A stretch of 64,000 bases of DNA from Cliona cf. orientalis (GCA_963930775.1 OZ005700.1:7884609-7948608); one strand, 5' to 3'; positions 1 through 14,871 are shown, numbered from the stretch's first letter. The notes: generated by a model not told the origin, from the letters alone. Numbers and translations: made by a program.

Positions 1-663
1 TTTTTAGTTTGGGTGCACAAATGTGTCAATGACCTACCTATGTATGATAAAGCAGTTGTTGCTGACATACAGTGGTGGAAATTATGCGCCTTAAAACAGA
101 AGTCTGGTCTCTAAATACAAGCTAGTGTGAATATTTGTAGTTGTTATTATTATAATACAGAATGGACCGGTCATACACACGTTGTGGCAACCATATAAAC
201 AGACTTGGCGGTCACAATAATAAATTAAATATGGAGTTGACCATAATGGCCATTACCCAGTTAGCGAAACCACCGGTGTGCAGCCACCACGTTTCCTAAT
301 TAGATCGTTTGGATCAGACTTGACGTGATTTTAGCAGGCATTTGATGTTGGGCAGAGTGCTGTATTTCCCAGTACACACCCTGGATTCCTAACACTCAGT
401 CCGCATGCCTTTTCGTGTTGATAATCTATAATAATAATATTGTATTGCTTTGGTGTTGAGCGTATGTGCTAACTGTATGTATGTATGTATGTATGTATAT
501 GTGTGTGTTGTTTGGCTGACGGTTGTAGTGGCTGACCGACATATCAGTCACATCAAGAGTCTTAGTCACATGAACATAATAATACTATTATGTACGTAGT
601 TGCCGAGGGTGGTGGTAACTGACTAAGCTGCTGCATAAAAATTAGTTTTCTTTATAAGATTGC

Positions 664-678
664 TTCTCTCTCTCTCTC

Positions 679-767
<89 letters not shown>
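664..767. repeat. (CT)n microsatellite, about 100 bp
   Basis: An almost uninterrupted CT dinucleotide run with a single TTCC interruption near its left end. It is the longest simple repeat in the window. Confidence 0.97.
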
Positions 768-770
<3 letters not shown>

Positions 771-2580
771 GCGATTACTTGTACTCTGCAAATTGTAGCA
801 TCTATGTTAGTATTAACAGCTGTATGTGGTGCGTGCCACAATACCAACATACTCTTCAAGTACAGCACAACACTCATATAATATTGTACACTCACTTGTG
901 TAGTGTAGCTATTATAGGGACAGGTAACAATACAGGAAAAATTTTGTGGTTTAGACCCACTTATGTTCAAGAAGCCAGTCCCACTCCCCATAAGGAGTGT
1001 GGTCGGGATTAACCCACCATTCTATAGTATCACTTATCCGCCATAATAGGTCTTCTTCACTCTCGCTCGTACCATAATATTGATACCGAGAACAAGGAGG
1101 AGGTCTTTTTGTTAGCTAGAAACCTGTAGTTACTATTTTTATAACCTATAGCTATTTCATGTTGTATCTAAAAATTGCCACAAGACGTTAATTTTAATTT
1201 AACACTTCTGAGGACTCTGTATTCGTGTATTATGCTCCCTCCCTCCCCCTCTCCCCCCAACTCCCCTATAGGAATGCAAGGCAGTACTGTAGGTGTGTTC
1301 CTTAGCTCCCAGGCAGGGCAGCTGTATAACATTATGTGAGTGTTTATACCACAATTTGCCCATACAAATCGTCCGCTTGATTAAAAAAAATCCCGCTACA
1401 TACGTACGTGCATAGCTAGCTGCAGGGCCTTACCCTGGGTGGAGCAAGTAATGATGGGCAACAGAATGCCATTCTCCAGCTTATCGTGTATGCACTTAAG
1501 ATTCCAAACACGCGGGACACTTAAGCGTGCCGCCGTTCCCTGCCAAGAACCCACTTTGTTCGCTAACCTCAAGACTCTTCAACTCATGTTTGAACATTTC
1601 CACACCCATTATCAGCTACAAGACCTCAATGATGATCGTGGATCACAAATATTGAACGCCAGCCAATGGGCACTCAAGCAACGGCGACATACGATCGGTG
1701 GTAATTAGTTACCACTTGTTAGTTCACTTTGTTCAAAAGCGACTTTTAGCCACCGAGCACAATCTCACAGTACAGTACGTACCCTATAGCTGCATTTGTG
1801 ATACTCATTATTATTAAGCGTATACGTATTACAGTACAGTAATGTGTATATATATAGCCTAGTGCAGTGTAGCGTTGCTTGTTGGTATTCGGGTAATTAA
1901 TCGTCCTGGCAGGCTACCGCTGTCCTCCAATTTGTCCGACCATAGTCCTCGAATTAGCGATGGCCATGCACGTCTCTAGCTCTGGCTGGCTAGCTGGCTA
2001 GTTGGCTGGCTGGCTGGCTCAAATACATTATTATTATTGTGCCCTTTTTGTATCACAAGTGACTGCGACATACCAGCGATGATGGACGGGTGGAGAGTGT
2101 ATGTAATAGTACACACGTACACTCATTGACAATATACATGTACATATATGTATATTATGTGTACCCTACTCTACCAACCTGGTGCATATATATATGTATG
2201 TAGTAGGGACTTAGAGTCGCGTCCTGGGCCAAAGAGGCAATTAAGAAGTAGTTTGTACTGTGTGTGCTAACAAATGCATATTATATATTATATTTTTGCA
2301 TACAAATAATACATTTATTATATAATATTATAATATTGCACTGATGTGATATAAACGGAATTTGTGTGCTTCCGTATACATATAGGCAACATTCTGCGTA
2401 CGTACGTACGTACTTATTATATGTCTGTACAATGCATTGCAATTGTGTGAATTTCTTTGAAAGAGGCACTTGGATCTAGTGCCAACAACTTGTTATAAAG
2501 TGCTTGGCAGCTGCCCAGCTCTTGGCCTGAGTACCGACCTGCTAATTCATTAGATCATATCCAAGTCCAATAGTATGTGG

Positions 2581-2640
2581 TGTGCATGTGTGTGTGTGTA
2601 AGAGAGAAAGAAAGAGAGAGAGAGAGAGAGTGAGTGAGTG
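2581..2640. repeat. GT / AG / GAGT compound microsatellite
   Basis: Consecutive GT, AG and TGAG units. Confidence 0.9.
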
Positions 2641-3308
2641 CCATGAGTACATATACAGTATTTACTATGTGTGTCATACAGTAACGGTGTCCATAGTAAC
2701 CGCCCATGCAATTCTAACATCTATTGGCAGGGCAGTACGAAGCTAGGTGTTGCCTACGTACATAGGACTGATGAATATGGTTAATAACAGCTACGTAGTT
2801 CTAAGCATTTTAGAGGCCGGCAATCACTTGATGTAGTGCACACATAAAAATAGTTGTTAGTGTGAAAGTGAGAAAAGAGTTCCGCTGTGTCTGGTTTCTG
2901 TTGTGTGCATTAGCGATTAGTTCGTCCTGTCATTGTGGAAGTTAAGAGCTGTCATCAAGTAATTTGTTTGGGTCAACAATAGTTACACTAGCTGCTAGTG
3001 CTGCCTGAATTCAGTGAGTGAACAGTATAATATTATTTTGGTTAGTTCTTCCTTCTTGGACTTGCTGTTTTTATTGGGTTTTCAATTGCGGTAAGGTTTT
3101 GGGGTGGCTCCCCCACCAAGACTATTGTGGAGTTAATTTTAATTCATTTGGTGCCTGTGTGTTTATGGAGGGAGGGAAATTTGGCCTGCAGTTATTGGGT
3201 TGTTACTGGACATCAGCCACGATTTATTCAATTTGGTATCTCCCTCTTCCTTTGTGAGTTAACTGTTTGAAAATGGGTTATATCCCATCCATTCCACCCA
3301 CCCTCCCT

Positions 3309-3319
3309 TCTCTCTCTCT

Positions 3320-3382
<63 letters not shown>

Positions 3383-3392
3383 TTCTCTCTCC
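3309..3392. repeat. (CT)n microsatellite
   Basis: A CT run with a few CCC and TTT interruptions. It produces artificial serine-leucine and arginine-glutamate open frames on the two strands, which are not genes. Confidence 0.95.
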
Positions 3393-6300
3393 ACTTCACT
3401 TAATGAGCACATCCATAATTTAATAATATTATTATTATTCTTGGCAGATGGAGCACTCATAGTAGTACATCACAGCAACAGGTACTCACTGTTAGTACTA
3501 CGAACTTGGAGAGAGCTACTTTAAAAAAAAAGGGTCATTTGATTTGATACAATCTAGCAGGACAAACAAACATGCATTACATGCAATTAGTGTCCTAACT
3601 TCTGCAGCAGGTGCACTCTGTGAGTAACTAAGAGCCTGGTAGGTAGGTAGTGCATAATAATAACAACACACAATCAGTGAATGTAATGTAGGTAGTAGTT
3701 GTAGATACATTCTTCTTTTGAAGTGCTCTATGTCTGCATATCCTGTTCCCATACTCATAGTGCATGATTAAAAGCACAGATAACAGCAGCCTATAGCTAG
3801 GCCTGCACATACCTACTACCTACCTAGTACAGTGTTCAGTGTAGCAAGTAGTACACATGTTAAAGTGTAATATTATTATAAGAATGTTTGTGCAGCATAT
3901 TGCAAGCTAAGTGTGCATCCACATAAATGTAGTGTACACTGCAAGATGACGTTTGCACTGGACAAGTATGCACTTGTAACAATATCAAGTATGGCCACTT
4001 TTAAGTACAAGCTAGTCCAGACAGAAATTACATGCTAGCCATGATACGTATAGTCATGCACTGAGAGAGAGATAGAGAGGCCTTGTGGGTGGGCCATTTC
4101 AACCTATGTACATACATACGTACAGCTGGCGTACGTATGTGTATGGGGGATGTTAGTCTTGTGTTCCTTTCAATTTCGCAGAGTGCTCTTGGCCCACTCT
4201 CCTTGTCAGAAACCACTTACCTGCTAAGTGAGTGGTGGAGAGCCTTTGAGAACTGCACACCGATCGATCGATAGCTACATGTATGACATTGTATTTTAGG
4301 TGCATACGTGGCACTCTAAATATTGCGGTTGATGTGCATAATCTACCGTAATTATCGTACATGTATACATTCATGTATGCGTGTGCATACATAATTATTA
4401 TCATGTACACAAGCTCCTTGCCTTGCTAATTACATGCACTCGTGACATGTGCAGATAATATGGACTGATTGATAGCTATACATGTGTATAGCTTTAGGTA
4501 CAGTAAAGAGTAGTTGTGCAACATTTGTACCCTTCATGGTATCGTATGTTACAATATTATAATAATATAGTACACATCCTTGTGAATAATGATGTTCCTT
4601 TCGATGTGCGTCTAGCATCTAACCGTTGCCTGCTACCACCAAGAGAGGATCTGAAAGTGGCTCTATCAGTTTGGGAGCGGGTTGGGTGAATGGCTCAACA
4701 GAAGATGCTCGATAGTCTATCGTTCAGTCTAAAACTCGTCAAGAACCCCTCCTGCCGTGCTTATCTAGTGGCTCTATTCACAGGCACTTAGCTGTGTGCC
4801 TTCAATTTTTGCTTCTCAGACGGCTCATTCTTGCCTGATTCAGAAATGTTTTTACTTTCATTTCATCTCCTACCCATATTTTATTATTGTAGTACAGATT
4901 TTTTTTACTATCTATCTATCTAACCCTACATCCTATTTGCGGTATTTCTTAGCATTGTCCTGGTATTACACACAATTCCATAATAAAGCTACAATCTCGG
5001 TTAGATATTGCTGGTCCTCAACCACTCATTGCAGCTTTCATTGTTAGAATGCGCAGATAATAATATTATTATGCTGAGACGAAGGACAATAAGATAGTGG
5101 TTTTAGGCTGAGTCATTGAGGCTGTCCAGTCGTGAATGGACTAATGCAGCTGCCTGTGCAGCTCCTCTGCCCCACCCATCCACCATCCTTTTGTCCACCC
5201 AGCTTTCCACGCCTGACCTACGTACGTACGTAGCTGTCTTTCTTTGCCTTTGAGAGCGAAACTCCAGAGAGTGAGTGAGTGATTGAGTAGGACTCTATTC
5301 CCAAGTGGCTGACTAATTACTCTCTTTCAGGTGAACCTGTGCACCCGTGACTTGACTGTGTGTCATGCTGCAGTACTCTTAGCTTACGGTTGGATCATTA
5401 GATTAGCGTTCACAATAATTAATGAAAGAATGAACTTCAATGGAAAGACTTTGTAGGTACTCTGGAAGGGAGTTGATGCGTGCTGTACTTGCGCATACAC
5501 AATTAATTTTGGAGGTGTTTCTTTGATCTCAAGTACCCAATAATGGCACTTTTACTATAATAGCTATCATTTGTGTGCATGGGATGGATTGTAAAATGCC
5601 TTGAACCGTAGCTACACAGTGAAGAATGAAGTAACTCCATTTTACGCACTACTATTTACTACAAATTTAAGCACCAGGGCACCATGTATAATAATCTAAC
5701 ATTATATCACTATAATAATATTATACTTTTGATATAATTAACTGCATGGAATACGTGTACTTATCAAAAACGTACTGGTATCGATCTGCTCTTTTTGCTC
5801 CAAAGTGCCCCCATGCATGCGCACACTTCACTAATGAATACGTAACAATAAATCTTATTATAAGGAGAGCCACACTCAACTTGACAATTAAGACCAGAAA
5901 GTGTGTGTGTGTGTGTGTCCTCCATGCTCACTCCACTAGGGAGAGGCACACACACTCAAGGAGACAAAGTGTGTGCAAGAGGGGCGCGTGCATGTGTATA
6001 CACATACAATGTTGGGTCCAGCTGAAGCCACTCAGCCAGCCTCCCTCAGTCAAAACACTCTCTTGGGCTAACTCAACTTACTCACTCACTCACTCACTGG
6101 AGTGTCTGAGTGCACTGGAAATTAGATCTGTCTCTAATTACTCACCAGCTGAAGAGGAATGGCTGACCTGGAAATTAGATATTCTCGAGGTGTTGTGTAA
6201 AAACAGTCCCCTAGCTGAGAGTGGGCTATCATAGCTACCTAGGTAGCTGGCTAGTGTGTAGTCTCAGAGAGAGCTGTGTATAAATTGTAGGCCTTCTTAA

Positions 6301-6992
6301 AATGGTATAATTGCCCATGGCTATAATAATAATAATAATTATACATGTCTATACCAGAGTCAATAATATTATTATCCTTACCATACAAGAACCACAAATA
6401 AACAATTATCACGCGGCTATCAACTGCCAGCACATGTTTAATAATGCCACGTACCAGTCTGCTATGTTTAGTATAATATTGTTTAATAATAATATAATAT
6501 TCACTATAATACTATTTCCACAAGCAAACATCCAAACAAACACTAGCTACATATAATATGACAAATCTGCAGGTATACTATTAATTTTTTTCTTTTTTTT
6601 CCTTCTTCATGTTTAATTTGTTGTGCCACAGCAGTTGGTTGGTACACGGCCCAGTTGGTTGGTTAGTTGGTTGGTTGAATTGGCTGACTGCATGTCCCCC
6701 CGGGGGATATTAAGTGTTAAGTGCCATCAGTGTACCTGGCGATCTACTACACAAACATGAAAGCGTGTGTTTACTGCCGGTGGCTTTAATTTTAAGTGAG
6801 TGAGTGAGCGAGTGATGAGTGGACAGCGGTGGTAGCTTCAAGTTGAGTGTAAGTGCATGGATGTTCAAGAACAGCACACCGTAGTGCCAGCTACATAGCA
6901 TACACAAGTGTTTGTTATTGTGTGTGCAAATGTGGTGTGTGTATACTGAGTGAGAGAAGGGTGAGAGAGAAAGATAAACAGGGAGGAAGATT

Positions 6993-7063
6993 TAGAGAGA
7001 GAGAGAGTGAGAGTGAGAGGGGGGAGGAAGGGAGAGATGGAGAATTGGGGGAGGGGGGGGGGC
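6993..7063. repeat. Purine-rich GA/GGGA tract
   Basis: A GAGA and GGGGA-rich low-complexity stretch ending in a run of G. Confidence 0.85.
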
Positions 7064-8147
7064 TTCAAGAAGAGCCATATAGGGGAGAACAATCAGCTGA
7101 TTAATGATTTGGGGTACCCACTATTCAATAAATAATGACTGTTCCCAGAGTGACAGCTGCTATGATGGGACCAGCTAGTATACATGTGGATGGGTTTATT
7201 ATATCTCATCTTATTTGTGTCTCCCACAGAGAGGATACAGCAGTGCAGCCTCTAATCAAATTAGTGTTTTTCTTCCCTCCTGTTGCTACCAATTCTCACA
7301 CACCACCAGCAAAATAGCACAAAAAGAAGCTGTGTATGTAGCTATGATAATTATAGTAGTAAACAGCTTATTAGCCCAACTGTGGCTTGCAGTATGAAAA
7401 AGCCATGGCAGCCACATGCAGGAAGTGTTGCCAACTCCATAAATGGAGAGAAGGGTGCACAGCTGATCATGGGATAATTACTTATGGGGTAAAGTTAGGG
7501 GTCACCTTGGTCTTCTTGTGCAACAATTACTCGAGTCCCATTTTCCCACTGCTCTGGTCAGCCTGTGGCTACACTGTGTGTACTGACTAGCTAGAGGGGA
7601 GCCTGACCACTTACCACTGGGCTTAATGAGGACAAACAGAGCTCAGCAAGATGAATCTCTACCACTAACCACCTGGCAATTAGTGGGCTGGCTAATTAGA
7701 TGAACCACTTGTTGTATGGGAGCCAGGGGTGCAAAGGGATGTTTGTCTGTTTGTTGCAAGCTCTATGTAGGAGGAATCCCATGCAGAGAGAAAGAGGAAA
7801 CACTTGGCCATGCATAATTCTGTTTTGGTCAGGCCCCAAATGAAATGATGGACACTCTGCTCTGTGTGAAACAGGAAGAAGCTTAGCCTAGTGTTTCTCT
7901 CTGGACAGTCAGTCTACTTTATCTCACCCATCCAAGCTTTAGCTTAATTTGCATTCATTAGCAAGTGATAAACACCAAGCAGCTCCCACCCACTATCTGT
8001 TATGCTTTTATCTATCACTGTATCTTCCTGTCTACTTTTGCTTCATAAATTTTCTGAATCCACCCTTCCAGCCTTACTTGCCCTAATTAGCTATCTTCTT
8101 ATCAAAGGAGTAAAATCTCCAGCTCCCTTTCCTGTTTTTCTAAATCT

Positions 8148-8178
8148 CCCCCCCCCCCTCTCTCTCTCTCTCTCTCTG
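8148..8178. repeat. C run followed by (CT)n
   Basis: About eleven C residues followed by ten CT units. Confidence 0.9.
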
Positions 8179-10429
8179 CCTTATCAACTCAATTAGCAAT
8201 ACTTCAAAGGCTTATTTGTGGGACAGCTGAACTGAGCTAATTAACAGTGAGGCTGAGTGGTTGACACAAGTACACAACACTTGAATGGCACTTATTCATT
8301 GTGGTCACTTCCACTCCAGAGCATGCAAGGTATATACACCCAGCTACACACTTGCTGGCCACACTATTGTGCCAGCATGTATACAAATTACACTGTTCTT
8401 GTGAATTGAGTAGGTAGGTAGGGAGGTTAGCAGCTCAGATAGGGAGCTGTTGTTTGGACTGGAGTGGGTCCCTTTGGCTCCCTGCCCTCCACAAACACTC
8501 TGGAGTGTGGGCAATGTGCATTCATTGTCCCCAATCTGTCCAGCCATTGTCAGAGGGTGAAGGAGCTAGAGGACAGCTGCCAGACACTCCCACACATGGA
8601 AAGGACACTGGAGAGGCTTTCTATTGTGCACGACAAACATGTTAATGAAAAAGATTTGTATTAAGTGGTGTGTTGTCCATGCCAGGTATGCTGTTACTAT
8701 AGGAACTCACAAGGGACGAATTAGTAGCTGCTACTTAGTGAAGTGATGATGTGATCTCTTTAAATTATCCCCCATGGAAACTGATATAATAGATCAAATA
8801 ATTGTGTTACAATTTATAGGTGTGTTAATATTGTTGCCATGGAAGTTGAAAAATTAACCGTTGGGAAGTGAAGCAAATTTTTTTCCTATGAAAGAGAAGA
8901 AACACCAACAGCTTAATTGGGGTGTGTGAGGATTAAATCCACTTCCTTGGATCCATAAACTACTGACACAGCCATGTGGTACTCCCCCAGCCTTTTTCTG
9001 GCCTCGCATAATAGAGTTAATCATTGTATAATTATTTTGCAACTCAAAGAAAGGGATCACCCGGACCACCAACTTGCAAGTGAAAGCAGCTGTGAATGAG
9101 TGTGATGTCTGGATGTCTAGCTGCATTGCATGGGGCAGTGTCAAAGTGCAGACATTTCTTTCATTCATTATTCTTTGCCAGGCCCTTTTAATTCCCCCTT
9201 TTCTTTGCTGTTGAAAGTGCAAGATTTTTATTCAATTCTTCTCGATCTCATTGTACATACTGCAGGCAAGCAACCACACAGGTACAGGAGTCTACTGTGT
9301 TTTTTCATGATTATCATCATGAATCTGCATGCAATGCAAAATTAGCTAATCGATAGGATAATCCAGTGAAAGTAGATAGTTCCTCTGGTTGTTTGTTTGT
9401 GTACACATCCCCAGTAATCGATCCTAATTTTTCTCCAGTCCCTCTAAACAGTAACTGTTGTTCAGCTAGCTGGTATCTGGACATCTGCAGTGTGGGGCTG
9501 TGGGAAGATGCATGCATCTATCTCCACAATATAATCTTGTAGTCTTATCACTAGTACGGTCCACATACTTCCTGAAGTCTTAATGTGCATGTATGCAATC
9601 CCTAGCCACATTACGTAGCATTGTCTAATATTGAAGCACAGTACAGTATTTGTCGTAATATGCATGCGTCATTGTGTACTATCTGTGTTGTAAGTGCATG
9701 GCAAGTGGGATGCATGTACCATCTATGTATGGACGATAGGGATGCTATACGCAACACTGAAGGATAATTCAAGTGCTTCAGATTTCTGAAGCCCAAACTA
9801 CACTTAGTAGCCACTTAGCTTCAAAGGTTCTGGGAAGTTTAGGAGCCAAATTGGATCAGAGTCTCTTTGTGGGGAGCAGTTACTGGTCCCTGGGACTCCC
9901 AAAGGAAGGGAGTCAACACTAACTTGACCCTACCCAACTTCTTAGACAGCTGCTCTGTTACTCCAAGTACATGCACACTCAACTATTTGCAATTTCAGTG
10001 ACCTACACCTGCAAGAATTGCCTGGGAAGTACCATGCACTTGCCTCAGTAGTGAGTACACAAGCAGCTGGCCCTCTACAGCAGAGCCTAGGCCTTGGTAT
10101 ACTAAAAGATAATTGGTGTACTACAGTAGCTATATTATGCATCTTGGAGATTACCCCACAGGCCTATCCCGCTATTGAACACGGCCCAGTGGGTAAGGGG
10201 AGGTCCTAGGTCACTTATGCATGCTCTGCTGCTTCCCTCTGCCCACTGTGGTTCACTACTTGTGGCTACTGTCTGGGCTCAGTTTGGTCGCAGCCCGCAA
10301 TGTCTCTGTGAGGGCCGCCTAAACCACCTGCATCTTAGCGGTCACTCGTACAGTGAGTACGGGCTCCTTGAGATAACGCTATTATGGTAACTGGTACAGT
10401 GCACTTGCAGCTCATTTGAAGCACTTAAA

Positions 10430-10487
10430 GGTACACGAAGCGAACCCGCAACCCACAATAGGCGGTCCTACCAACCGTGTAGCGTTA
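10430..10487 (-). repeat. Possible tRNA-derived SINE head
   Basis: On the minus strand the segment reads with an A-box-like block (CACGGTTGGTAGGA) and, about 25 bases on, a B-box-like block (GGGTTCGCTTC). This is the spacing of an internal RNA polymerase III promoter. It does not fold convincingly as a complete tRNA because no clear anticodon stem or matching acceptor stem is visible. A tRNA-derived SINE or a decayed tRNA gene is therefore more likely than a functional tRNA. Confidence 0.35.
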
Positions 10488-13400
10488 TTCATAGCTGTTG
10501 GGCTGCAGCCATCAATGGCGCTGGGCTAGCCCCAGGCTGGACACCTGCAGATTAGCAGACCTAGAACTCCTCTTCACTGGTCTGTTAGGCTGAACCTCAA
10601 AGCTCAATCCAGCCTTGGTGGGACACACTGCAACCACACAGATGCAATCTGGGAGACATAAAAACAAGAAAAAGTTAATAAGAGGCATCACATGCCATCT
10701 TGCTGCCACCAATAACCACAATGTACTAAGTATGACTAGGGGAACTACTAGTTTTATCATGCAAAATTATGGTCCATCCAAGAAGGTTTTTACAGCAATA
10801 CACAATACATGTCACCAAGAGTTCATAGTGTGAGAAGGATGTCACTGAAGTGATGATAATATAACGATTACAGTGACATGTATGTTGACGTGTACAGAGG
10901 GTAATTCAGTGAAGCCCCTCAGTTAAGTTGAGAACACATGCACAATCATACATGTACTCTACTGCACTGATACAATGGCAACTGCTGAGTGGCTCTGAGT
11001 GTCTGTCGCACTACTTCAAAGCTGGAACAATTGCCATCCTTCCTCAGGTAGGAAACCCTTCCAAAAGTGTCTGCAACAAGGCCAGTACACCTCCATAAAC
11101 AGCACCTACCCGTCATTGTTGATATTAGCGTAAACTGTCCAATACAGAGGAAGATATAATTGAAATTAGATGCTGCACGCGTGCAGTGCAGGATCACAAG
11201 GCACCTTCCTAATGCACATTGGACAGGTAGGAAGCCTCAAGTTTGTTGTTCAAATCACCAGCTGTCGGTAATTCTTGTGTATCACTACCTGACATCAGCT
11301 TGTAGAGGAGGCTGCTTCGGCAGCTAAGGGAGGGGGGTTTCTTGTAATCGTGTATGTGGCCAATTGAGATCTGCTGTATTGTAAGTGAATGCATCACCTT
11401 CCATAAAGGAGCACGTACTTGTAACACTTGAACACGACCCTCAACCTTGTTCAGATTCTGTTTGTGATGCACTTTGCGGATTCAGCAAAAGTGCTTGTGG
11501 CTTCACCGCCATGTGCATTAGTGCGTTCAATAGCCTGGCCAATTGTCTTACAGTGACCTTCCAGTGTGTGTATAACGTTGCTCGTCCCAAGATTCCCCAA
11601 TTTTTCAATGCATGCAAGAAAATTTCAAAAGATTGCTTTTTTTTATGTGTAACATTGAAAACTGGGAATAGCCTGGGGACGACACTATTATGTGTGTGAT
11701 ATATAAACGCTCTTAGTATTTGAGAATTTATATGCATGGCATATCTGTTTGCCTTTATGATCACACAATCAGTTATAGAATGCCAACCTAAGCAATGGGC
11801 TTTCAGCTTTCATTGTTATCTTAGCAAAAGAGCATGATTTATGAACTATTATCAAAGAACATCTGATTTTATTTCATTATCGGTCTGCACATCATTAGGA
11901 AATTGACCTCAAACCAGCTGTTCTAGCTAGTGCAGTTGTGCTGCAACGTGCATGTATAGCGATTTGCAGCTGTGACGACCTTACCATCTGAAAGTTTACA
12001 GCTAGCACGAGATAATGCGCATGCATGTTATATTGACTACCCTTTACCGTATGGGAAGTAGATCTTTTGACCTCAGCCTAGCCACACCCTCGAGCAATTC
12101 GAACGCCCACGCAATGACCTATGTACCGCCGTACCGGCCGTACGCTACGCAACGCCCACGTTTGTACCTTGCACTCAAATTGCTAAACTTATTGCACTTT
12201 GTGGATTTGGGACAGCCAAGTATATACAATGTCATGTGAACTATGATTGCAATAAGAAATTTCTTATTGCTCTAGTGCACTACACCAGACTCCAGCAAAT
12301 ACAACCAACTTGGCCAGCAGTCTCAGGAACACCCTACGTATCTAGTCACTAGTCTCAGTGGTCAGTTCAATGTTTACCCTCAAGGTATAAGTCTTAGGTA
12401 CATCCCTTGATTGGGTATATCGCGAGTACCAAAATATTATGTATAGGACAGAGTAACACCTTCTTGTTCTAACCACCTCAATACATGAGTCAATATATAG
12501 CACCATTCCACTGTGATATTTCCAATTGACCATGCATACAACAATCACACCAGTTAACTCGAATGGCCGCTATAGATAGATATTAATGCACATGCCATGC
12601 ATGAGCTCAGGACCTGCAACAAGATTGAAGCCGAAATCTCAAACTAGTATGATTGCTCAATAATTGTCTCTCAGATAGGGACATGAAAGGACTGGTTCCC
12701 TTGACAGCAAATACTACTAGTCGGCTGCATTCTTTGAAACTAGTAATTTGAAGTGCAGTGGGAGGCATGATCTGAGCAAGTTCCCATCGTAGCTGGACTA
12801 CAAGACTCACTAGGAGCCAGATGTTGGATGAGCCAAGCCCTGGATACCATAATCGAATTGGGTACAAGGCCAGCTGCAGGCTAGGCTGCATGTACAGCTA
12901 CTGGAGCAATTTGTTGCACCCATCTCATCTGTTAATAGCACAACCTCATGCATTACAACATGGACTGCCAGGTTGTAGCATAGAACCTCCTTGAAGTTTT
13001 CTATTCATGTTAAGTCATGTTATTATTAAGAGGCTGAACACCATGTGCTTGCATGAGCACTTAATTTCTCTCTTTCTTTGAATAGAGGGATGGACTCAAC
13101 CAAGCAGAAAATTATTATCAAGTGGATCATGCACAGACGCTATTGTTTCAAGATTGGGTGTCACGGTGGTATAATATAATTATAATGATCATGCGCTTAC
13201 ACACTCCGCACACTGCAGCTCAGATAGCTGGCGGTTTAGTCTTATGCTAATTGCAAATGAACATACCCGGCAATACTGCAAGTGTATGCAGCTTAAACTG
13301 CATCCCTTCTCGACAGCTGCCAGCAAAGTGAAGACCATTGTTTCTATTGGATTGAAGGTTCAGTTTTGAGGATGTGGTTTTTGGCTATACATAAACATCC

Positions 13401-14606
13401 TCGGCAGTGTTTTGCACACTTGCGACCACACTGCAGTATACTAGTGCCGCTTGACCGCAGACAATGGTCGCATCAAAATATTATGATTGGTCAATTAACT
13501 ACCAAACGTAAACAATACACAGATCGGGTTTTTAGGAGACTGGTATCTATTTTTAATCCAAGCTGGTCGCAAAATGACATTGTAATATACACAATCAAGC
13601 TATGCTATATTTAGCCCTCCTTACGCAGATGTTGAATTGAGTATGTATAGATACCCTCTACCTTATGCATAATTGCATATTGTTGAGCAGACTCATTTGA
13701 TCTTGAACATGCTCTATGTTGCCCTTAAAAAGGCATTCCTGCAAGAGACTACTTTAACCCCATCACAAGAGAAAGTAAAGAGAATTATGCCACTTTGCTC
13801 TACAGCATAGTTCCCAAGTTAGATGTGGTCACTCATCATGATTTGATTTGATGCACCTTACACCTGGTGATATAACTTTCGCTTTTTACTACATGCGAAA
13901 CGACTGAGATAATCACTCGTAGCCATTTTGTTTTAATGATCACTTGTAGAGACATGAATTGACATGCATGGATGTGGTAACTTGCAATGCAGTGCATCCA
14001 ATCTTCACAGCATTGTTTCTCATGGGTGTTGTCACATTGTCAAGGTAACGGGCCATCATCCGTAACAGTTTCCATTAATAACCAATTGTTTAACGGTTGT
14101 CTTTCGATTGCGCTATTGCTTCAGTATACGTGGAAACCACTGTTATTGGTAGCTTTATGGGGCAGAACTCTGCTCTAAGAGCAATACATGCAGGTTCCTC
14201 TTTAGATCAATTACCATGTACATCATATGTCGTATTGGAAGCAATAAAACTTGAGTGGTTGTATTAGTATGCAGTTCCTTTGTGCTGGTTTCACAGTTTT
14301 CTACTCAGACGCGAGTGTTGTGAATTGGATGACCATAGCCCTCTTCATTTGTGGATGGTTTGCTAATTGTGCAGGCTACGTAGCTAGTATTCATAGTCTC
14401 TGAGTCTCTCTACTTATGCTCGTCACAGTATATATATCCTGTGACAATTTCATACGATATCTGAATTCAGAGCATGCAGAAGTGTTGGCTCTATAGGGCA
14501 AGTGTACAGTGAGAATAATAATCGATGTAATTGAATGCAAGTGGATATATCCTTTTGCAAGGAGAGTTTACAATCTACTTAGCTTCAGTGGACAAATTTT
14601 GGTTTT

Positions 14607-14871
14607 GTGGGCATCGTTGCGTGTCTGCCTGGAGACGTACAAAAGAAGAAGTGGAGTGCAGTAGGCTGCACTGCTCAAAGAGAGTTCAGCTTCAATAATA
14701 TTGCAAGTTGTGCTCAGCAATCTGATGTCCTATGCATTCTACAAGTTCTATATTACACCGGTAAGTATCTGTCGAATCTCAGGTGCATGCATTATGAATG
14801 TTAGTTTAATAGCTATGTGATATTTGTGATTATTCACTGTTATAATATTATTATTACTTTTATTTCTTCAG
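14607..14871 (+). other. Possible 5' UTR exon and intron of the Hex-like gene
   Basis: A consensus donor (CCG|GTAAGTATC) at 14761 and an acceptor after a T-rich tract (TTTATTTCTTCAG) at 14871 would remove a 111-bp intron just before the coding start of the Hex-like gene. After splicing, the only upstream ATG-led frame (from 14607) runs into a stop just past the Hex start in another frame, so it would act as an upstream open reading frame rather than add protein. No transcript evidence is available. Confidence 0.45.

Larger units (their letters stand above)
1..14600. other. Gene-poor region upstream of the Hex-like gene
   Basis: I see no convincing coding exon in about 14.6 kb on either strand. 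The open frames here are short, often overlap on opposite strands, lack matching splice-linked partners, and several are made of microsatellite. The stretch holds CT/AG, GT and GGCT simple repeats, many AATAATATTATT-like palindromic tracts and one tRNA-like segment near 10.45 kb. Its position directly 5' of a homeobox gene makes it a candidate long-range regulatory domain. That is inference; small exons of an unknown gene cannot be excluded. Confidence 0.6.

Noticed and set aside
1439-1708. Open frame that might be a terminal exon of an upstream gene
   Set aside because: No convincing acceptor and no family match; no neighbouring exon in phase.
3267-3524. Open frames on both strands across the CT repeat
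   Set aside because: They are Ser/Leu and Arg/Glu translations of a microsatellite, with no domain and no splice partner.
5746-6234. 162-codon plus-strand open frame
   Set aside because: Composed partly of GT and CA repeats, no ATG context, no recognisable domain and no flanking exons.
11385-11764. Overlapping plus- and minus-strand open frames of about 105 codons
   Set aside because: Opposite-strand overlap, Cys-rich random-looking translation and no homology.
12607-12891. Minus-strand 94-codon open frame
   Set aside because: No domain, no splice signals in phase and no transcript-like context.
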